Source: Xylanibacillus composti (lineage in GTDB: Bacteria; Bacillota; Bacilli; Paenibacillales; K13). Taken from it: a stretch of DNA of 38,911 nucleotides. Positions within the stretch are counted from its first letter, which is position 1; each line of letters begins with the position of its first letter. The notes beneath the pieces are model-generated. The model was not told the origin of the DNA. It worked only from the letters and a program-made list of their open reading frames with translations, and did not search any database. A program made the position numbers and the translations under genes. Positions 32,742-38,911 of the stretch are shown here, piece by piece. The stretch lies in the NCBI RefSeq assembly GCF_018403685.1, contig NZ_BOVK01000069.1, positions 1 through 38,911 on the forward strand, written 5' to 3'.

Positions 32742-33503
32742 ATGCCGTCATTTTTTATCGCGCATGGCTCGCCGTCGTTGGCGCTGGAGGAGAATGCCTA
32801 CACGCAGGATCTGAACGCCTTGACCGAGCGTTATGACAAGCCCGAAGCCGTAGTACTGTTTACAGCCCACTGGGAAAGCCCGGTTACGACCATCTCTTGG
32901 CGGGACAGCGCCTATGATACGATCCATGACTTTGGCGGCTTTCAGCCTGAGTTGTATGCGATGAGGTACCCGGCCAAAGGCTCAACAGCTGTCGCTGCCG
33001 AGGTCGAGCGCTTGCTGCAGCAAGACGGGTTGGAGAGTCGACGCAACGAGGATCGCGGTCTCGACCATGGAGCGTGGGTCGTACTACATCACCTGTGGCC
33101 GGACGCGGATGTGCCAGTCGTTCAACTGTCAGTGAACCCCTTTCTCCCGCCGGAGCGGCAATATGCGATTGGCCGTGCGCTGGCCCCCTTGAAAGAGCGC
33201 GGAGTGTGGATCATTGGCAGCGGCGGAACGGTACATAACCTGCGCATGATAAGTTGGGGAGCGGAGCGGGCTGAAGAATGGGCGGTTGCATTCGACGACT
33301 GGCTCCTGGCGAGAACGATGGCCTGGGACACCGACGCCTTGTTTGACTATCGGTCATTGGCGCCCCACGCCGTGCAAGCTGTACCGTCAGCGGAACATTT
33401 TGTTCCGTATGTGCTCGCAATGGGAAGCGGCGACCAGAAGCCGGAGCTGCTGCATCGAAGCTACGGCTATGGCACGCTGAGCCACTTGCTTGTACGGTTT
33501 TGA
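32742..33503 (+). CDS. DODA-type extradiol ring-cleavage dioxygenase family protein
   Basis: About 253 residues of the class III extradiol/DODA (YgiD-like) family. Expected metal-binding His residues lie in FIAHGSP (near 8), FTAHWES (near 45), GLDHGAWVVLHH and the late EHFVPY; IGSGGTVHNLR is the family motif near residue 160. Members open aromatic diol rings or have lost that activity; in Bacillus, relatives belong to the quinone/diamide stress response. ATG 32742 follows GGAGGAGGTG with seven bases. It is followed by wrbA 79 bp downstream, consistent with quinone detoxification. Confidence 0.85.
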   Translation: MPSFFIAHGSPSLALEENAYTQDLNALTERYDKPEAVVLFTAHWESPVTTISWRDSAYDTIHDFGGFQPELYAMRYPAKGSTAVAAEVERLLQQDGLESRRNEDRGLDHGAWVVLHHLWPDADVPVVQLSVNPFLPPERQYAIGRALAPLKERGVWIIGSGGTVHNLRMISWGAERAEEWAVAFDDWLLARTMAWDTDALFDYRSLAPHAVQAVPSAEHFVPYVLAMGSGDQKPELLHRSYGYGTLSHLLVRF

Positions 33504-33582
33504 AAACCGCAAGCGAGCAATTGCATAATTTGTCCAAGGTTAGATGAAAACTAGGATGTCTACATTACAGGAGGGAAAGAAA

Positions 33583-34200
33583 ATGGCAAATGTGAAATTG
33601 GCTGTGATTTACTACAGTGCTACGGGCACAAACTATCAGATGGCGCAATGGGCGGCGGAAGCAGGCAAAGAAGCGGGAGCAGAGGTCAAGCTGCTGAAGG
33701 TGCCGGAGACAGCTCCGCCAGAAGCGACTAACTCCAATCCGGCATGGAAGGCGCATATTGAAGCGGTGAAGGATGTGCCTGAAGTGACGCATGGCGATTT
33801 GGAATGGGCAGACGCGTTCATCTTCAGCGTGCCGACACGCTACGGCGTCATGGCAGCCCAGCTGAAGCAGTTCCTCGATACAACGGGCGGCTTGTGGGCG
33901 CAAGGCAAGCTGGCGAATAAAGTGGCAAGCGCGATGTCTTCCGCTGCCAACTCGCATGGCGGTCAAGAGCAAACGATTCTATCGCTGTACACTGCTCTTT
34001 ACCATCATGGCATGATTATCGCTGCTCCGGGATATACAGACCCAGTAATCTTCGGTGCAGGCGGCAATCCTTACGGCACTAGCGTGACCGTTGGTCAGGA
34101 CGGCAAGATGGTTGAAGATGTGCAAGCTGCGGTCAAGCATCAAGCGAAGCGCACCGTACAAGTAGCAGGCTGGGTAAAGGCAGGATTGGCGAACGGATAA
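33583..34200 (+). CDS. wrbA: NAD(P)H:quinone oxidoreductase, WrbA family
   Basis: About 205 residues. The flavodoxin-type FMN loop is YYSATGTNYQMAQWAA; the characteristic WrbA segments are VPTRYGVMAAQLKQFLDTTG, GLWAQGKLANKVASA and GGNPYGTS near the C-terminus. It reduces quinones by two electrons using NAD(P)H, avoiding semiquinones. GGAGGG nine bases before ATG 33583 fixes the start. Likely co-transcribed with the upstream dioxygenase gene; a strong terminator ends the unit. Confidence 0.95.
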   Translation: MANVKLAVIYYSATGTNYQMAQWAAEAGKEAGAEVKLLKVPETAPPEATNSNPAWKAHIEAVKDVPEVTHGDLEWADAFIFSVPTRYGVMAAQLKQFLDTTGGLWAQGKLANKVASAMSSAANSHGGQEQTILSLYTALYHHGMIIAAPGYTDPVIFGAGGNPYGTSVTVGQDGKMVEDVQAAVKHQAKRTVQVAGWVKAGLANG

Positions 34201-34257
34201 TTGAAGTAAGCGTTTGAAAAGCGTACAATAACCAATTAAATAGTTGCGAATATTCGG

Positions 34258-34308
34258 ATATAGTGATTGATTCATGTCTAAACATGAACGATCACTATAT
34301 TTTTTTTG
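34258..34308 (+). terminator. Intrinsic terminator after wrbA
   Basis: ATATAGTGAT (34258-34267) pairs with ATCACTATAT (34291-34300), with an inner TTCATG/CATGAA stem, then a run of seven or more T. The following 34310-34543 holds the leader of the transporter gene; no clear promoter or Fnr-type box is seen there. Confidence 0.9.
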
Positions 34309-34543
34309 CTTTTGTGCGAACGATAGGGATTGAATTCAGCAACCATCGGTTGTACTCTGAGTAATATAAGGGAACAAGATAGGTTAGATTATATGACTCA
34401 AAACTGGCGTGGAGGTGGTCTTTCGTTGATGTTAGTTGGCGAATCGAAAAGAAGTGATGCTGATTGAGTAATGGTACGTCAGAAATACTAACGCAGATGA
34501 TATTGTCATTTTCAGAATAGAAAGAAAGTGGAGGGGAACTCAC

Positions 34544-36063
34544 ATGAGGGTTGCTGATTTGTTTCGTTTTCGCAATGAGGAAATGAAGGTTTTGCATTTG
34601 ACGATGATCGCCTTTTTCATTACGTTTGTCACCTGGTTCAATATGGCTCCGTTGGCGACGACGATGATCAGCGAGACCGGATTTTTGACACAGGAGCATC
34701 TGGCAGTATTCGCCATCATGAACGTTGCGCTGACTGTGCCCGCGCGGTCGTGATCGGCAGCCTGCTGGATCGGTTCGGGCCAAGGATTGTCTTCAGCATC
34801 TTGCTTGTAGTCATGTCCATTCCGACCTTTATCTTCGCTTTTGGCACCAGCTGGGCGCAGCTTGCGGTTTCCCGGCTGCTGCTCAGCTGCATAGGGGCCG
34901 GCTTCGTGATCGGCATTCGCATGGTATCTGAATGGTTCCCGCCCAAGTCGATCGGCTTCGCCGAAGGCTTCTATGCAGGATGGGGCAATTTCGGCTCCGC
35001 TTTTGCAGCGATGACATTGCCTTGGATCGCTTTGACGCTGATCGGCGGTGAGAACGGCTGGCGGTATGCGATTGCGCTTACCGGCGTCATCTGTCTGATC
35101 TACGGGCTGATTTACTTCATGCTGGTGAAGGATACGCCGGAGGGCAAGGCCTATATGCGTCCCAAGAAATCATCCGCGATGGAAGTAAGCAGCTGGGGCG
35201 ATCTGGTGCAGCTTATCCTGTGGACGTTCCCGTTGGCCGGGGCGCTTGGACTGCTTGCCTGGAAGCTGGGCAACACGCAGATGATTTCGGGCACGTTCGT
35301 CAATATCATCTATGCAGTGCTGGCGCTGGTCTTCCTCTATCAAGTGGTCAAAATTCTGCAGGTCAACATCCCGATTTTGAGAAAAGGCGTGCCTGAAGAC
35401 GATCGATACAAGTTCAAGAGTGTGGCTGCCCTGAACACCACGTACTTTGCCAACTTTGGCGCCGAGCTGGCAGTTGTCTCCATGCTGCCGATGTTTTTTC
35501 AGACGACATTCGCCTTGAGCCCGACTGCAGCCGGACTTATCGCTTCTTCTTTCGCCTTCGTGAATCTGTTCGCACGGCCGCTGGGCGGGTACTTGTCTGA
35601 TCGATTGAACAATCGGAAGCGCGTCATGCTCTTCTACATGGGCGGCATTACAATCGGCTTCCTCTGCATGGGGCTGATCCAGAGCAGCTGGCCGCTGATT
35701 CTGGCTGTAGCCATTACGATCTTGACGTCTATCTTCGTGCAAGGCGCGGAAGGCTCGACCTTTGCGATGATTCCCATGATCAAAAAGCGAATCACCGGCC
35801 AGGTAGCGGGCATGACTGGCGCATACGGAAATGTCGGCTCCGTGACCTACTTGACCGTACTGACGTTTGTCAGTCCGCAGCTGTTCTTCTTCATCTTGGC
35901 GGGAGGCGCGCTCGTCAGCTTTGTCTGCTGCTTGACGATGCTGGAAGAACCGAAGGACGCATTCGCCGACGAATATGAGCTCTCTTCCGTGGACCGCGAA
36001 TTGCTTGCCGCCAACATGCCGGGGCAAGAACTAAAGCCGCAAATCTCAGCGGTGAAGTCCTGA
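34544..36063 (+). pseudogene. NarK/NasA-type nitrate/nitrite transporter with a one-base frameshift
   Basis: MFS transporter of about 505 residues in two frames. The first (34544-34753, GGAGGGG before ATG) covers TM1-2 (TWFNMAPLATTMI, MNVALTVPAR) and runs into TGA. The second, from about 34750, continues VIGSLLDRFGPR to the end. One extra base after CGG near 34745 (for example CGGG for CGG) gives VPARVVIGSLLDRFGPR, the normal TM2 sequence with its conserved Arg. Nitrate signatures AGWGNFGSAF and GAYGNVGSV are both intact. Deletion, sequence error, or rarely a programmed shift; as written the protein is not made whole. Confidence 0.85.
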
Positions 36064-36129
36064 CAAGACTGCGCGAAATATAGAAGCATCCCCGCACAAC
36101 AATAGCTGCCTGATCAGGGCTCCGTGATC

Positions 36130-36190
36130 GGCTCCCCGCTTGAGTAGCCACCTGAAAAAACCAAAATTCAGGGCTACATTGAGGGGAGCC
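36130..36190. repeat. Nested inverted repeat between convergent genes
   Basis: GGCTCCCC (36130-36137) pairs with GGGGAGCC (36183-36190); inside, TAGC plus CCTGAA pairs with TTCAGG plus GCTA with a two-base bulge, around an A-rich loop. No T-tract on either side. It may be a bidirectional terminator of the transporter and thiC genes or a REP-like element. Confidence 0.7.
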
Positions 36191-36257
36191 TATCGCCGTT
36201 TCCCAGAGGGCAGCTAGGTTTGTGATGCGGCTTGTGTATGCGGGGAGGCTAAGGCGT

Positions 36258-38066
<1,809 letters not shown>

Positions 38067-38163
38067 TTAGGTTGCATTGAGCTCGCCAATCGATTCTGAC
38101 CTTGCCTTACCTGCGCATGTACCCGACCGATTGGGTAGAAGTGAAAGAAGTGCATACAAAATT

Positions 38164-38197
38164 GAAAAAAAGCCGGTTTCCGTGAAGGAAACCGGCT
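38164..38197 (-). terminator. Riboswitch expression-platform terminator of thiC
   Basis: On the minus strand AGCCGGTTTCC pairs with GGAAACCGGCT around TTCACG, followed by seven T. It lies between the TPP aptamer and thiC, as expected for transcriptional control by thiamine pyrophosphate. Confidence 0.9.
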
Positions 38198-38273
38198 GGA
38201 AGCCGCGCGGCAGTTGGCACGCCATGGCTATCCAAGGCGAGTGCTGCATGCGGCATCTGTGCTGTACGGTCCG

Positions 38274-38371
38274 GTTACTTTCCTACGCTGGTATGATCCA
38301 GATCAGGTTCAAGGGTTAAAAGCCTTCCCGGCTTTCTCTCAGCCCAAGCATCTATGGGCACCCCTAGCGAC
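38274..38371 (-). promoter_or_regulatory. TPP riboswitch (THI element)
   Basis: On the minus strand the aptamer signatures appear in order: TAGGGGTGCCC, GGGCTGAGAGAAA, then ACCCTTGAACCTGATCTGG, and ATACCAGCGTAGGAAA. These are the conserved pyrimidine- and pyrophosphate-sensing parts of the THI box. Binding of TPP should favour the downstream terminator and stop thiC transcription. Confidence 0.97.
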
Positions 38372-38400
38372 CAATGCGAATTATGAAGTTCCCTTTTACC

Positions 38401-38429
38401 ATAATACACGTTGCGGCGAAATGCAAGAA
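38401..38429 (-). promoter_or_regulatory. Candidate thiC promoter
   Basis: Minus strand TTCTTG (38429-38424), 17-bp spacer, TATTAT (38406-38401), about 30 bp before the aptamer. The -35 is weak but the position is right. Confidence 0.4.
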
Positions 38430-38452
38430 CCTTAGGAGTAGCTTTTGGAAAA

Positions 38453-38693
38453 TGGGGAGCTCGCGTCATCATTTCGGGAGATGCGGGGCTCACGTCATGC
38501 TTGGAGAGATGCGAGGCTAGCGTCATGATTCGGGCGGAGCGGGGCCGCTTCATGCTTGGGGAGATGCGGGGTCGCGTTATGCTTGAAGAGATGCAGGGTC
38601 GCGTCATGATTCGGGCGGAGCGGGGCCGCTTCATGCTTGGGAGATGCGGTCTCACGTCATGCTTGGAGAGATGCGGGGTCGCGTCATAGCAGC
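38453..38693. repeat. Minisatellite of 26-28-bp units with an 81-bp higher-order period
   Basis: About nine imperfect units of the form GAGATGCGGGGTCGCGTCATGCTTGGA. Anchors (the GCG/GCA of each unit) fall at 38483, 38511, 38539, 38566, 38593, 38620, 38646 and 38673. A variant unit with CGGAGCGGGGCCGCTTCATG recurs exactly 81 bp apart, so three units were duplicated together. Short ORFs through it are low-complexity by-products. From 38694 to the right edge I see no gene or recognised element. Confidence 0.85.
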
Positions 38694-38911
38694 GGAACTT
38701 TCGGCCGCGCGGGACATTACGTCAATTTCCCAGGACTGCCATGTGTACATGTTCCGCAACAATTGCTAGATGTGCAACGAAATGGGATGTCGGGAATGAG
38801 AAGAAAGTGTGGCTCGGGACGGGAAATACTCCCAAGGGCTAGTGGATATTGAGACGGGAGTTGCCCCTCGTGTGCAGAAGTAGAGGGTGACCTATCAAGC
38901 CCCCTAATTAA

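Noticed and set aside
34738-34753. Programmed -1 frameshift in the nitrate transporter gene
   Set aside because: No slippery heptamer or downstream pseudoknot is apparent; a missing base is the simpler reading.
34295-34783. 162-residue minus-strand frame upstream of the nitrate transporter gene
   Set aside because: Overlaps the wrbA terminator and the transporter start; no ribosome site and random-looking sequence.
38411-38689. 92-residue frame through the minisatellite
   Set aside because: Frame stays open because the unit is 27 bp; no ribosome site or domain, and the unit lengths vary (26-28).

Overview
The window looks like chromosomal DNA of an endospore-forming Gram-positive bacterium, most likely Paenibacillus or a close relative. 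The evidence is a GerA-type spore germinant receptor operon, lipoproteins with Gram-positive style lipoboxes, strong AGGAGG-type ribosome binding sites with frequent GTG/TTG starts, a moderately high GC content, and families common in Paenibacillaceae (WIAG-tail repeat protein, CBO0543-type membrane protein, YdjO-type zinc-ribbon protein). No rRNA, tRNA, CRISPR array, transposase or prophage was recognised. This is mostly ordinary housekeeping and accessory chromosome, and I found no obvious large undescribed system.

Layout. 1-6.4 kb: the 3' end of a decapeptide-repeat WIAG-tail protein, a lipoprotein, a soluble PQQ-type sugar dehydrogenase, a PP2C-type phosphatase, a methyltransferase, a small possible IDEAL-domain protein, and an azoreductase preceded by a 51-residue ORF. 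6.5-13.4 kb: an alpha-glucoside utilisation cluster (LacI-type regulator, binding lipoprotein, two permeases, GH13 alpha-glucosidase) with three identical 14-bp palindromic operators; no transport ATPase is encoded here. 13.4-16.5 kb: a tandem array of hairpin repeats, a membrane-protein gene broken by a frameshift, an SMP-30/gluconolactonase-type enzyme, and the decayed remains of an ABC transporter. 16.6-20.7 kb: a GerA-type germination operon (A, C, a small membrane ORF, B). 20.7-29.9 kb: Nif3-like protein, SH3-NlpC/P60 hydrolase, FUSC-type exporter, DUF3817 protein, recQ with an unusual duplicated-hairpin leader, cardiolipin synthase, a short flavoprotein, a CBO0543-type protein, a YdjO-type protein and a divergent PAP2 protein. 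30-31.5 kb: a zinc-type CDF exporter divergent from a CzrA/SmtB-like repressor gene that carries a one-base frameshift in a run of eight G; the exporter promoter has a matching operator. 31.5-36.1 kb: a PfkB sugar kinase, a DODA-type dioxygenase, WrbA and a NarK-type nitrate transporter (frameshifted). 36.2-38.9 kb: thiC under a TPP riboswitch with its terminator, and behind it a 27-bp minisatellite.

Three genes are each broken by one small indel at a G run or a GC repeat. Either these are real inactivations or phase switches, or the assembly has indel errors; the sequence alone cannot decide. The most interesting signal that no gene explains is the pair of 63-bp direct repeats upstream of recQ: each can fold into the same hairpin, and several differences between the copies are compensatory.
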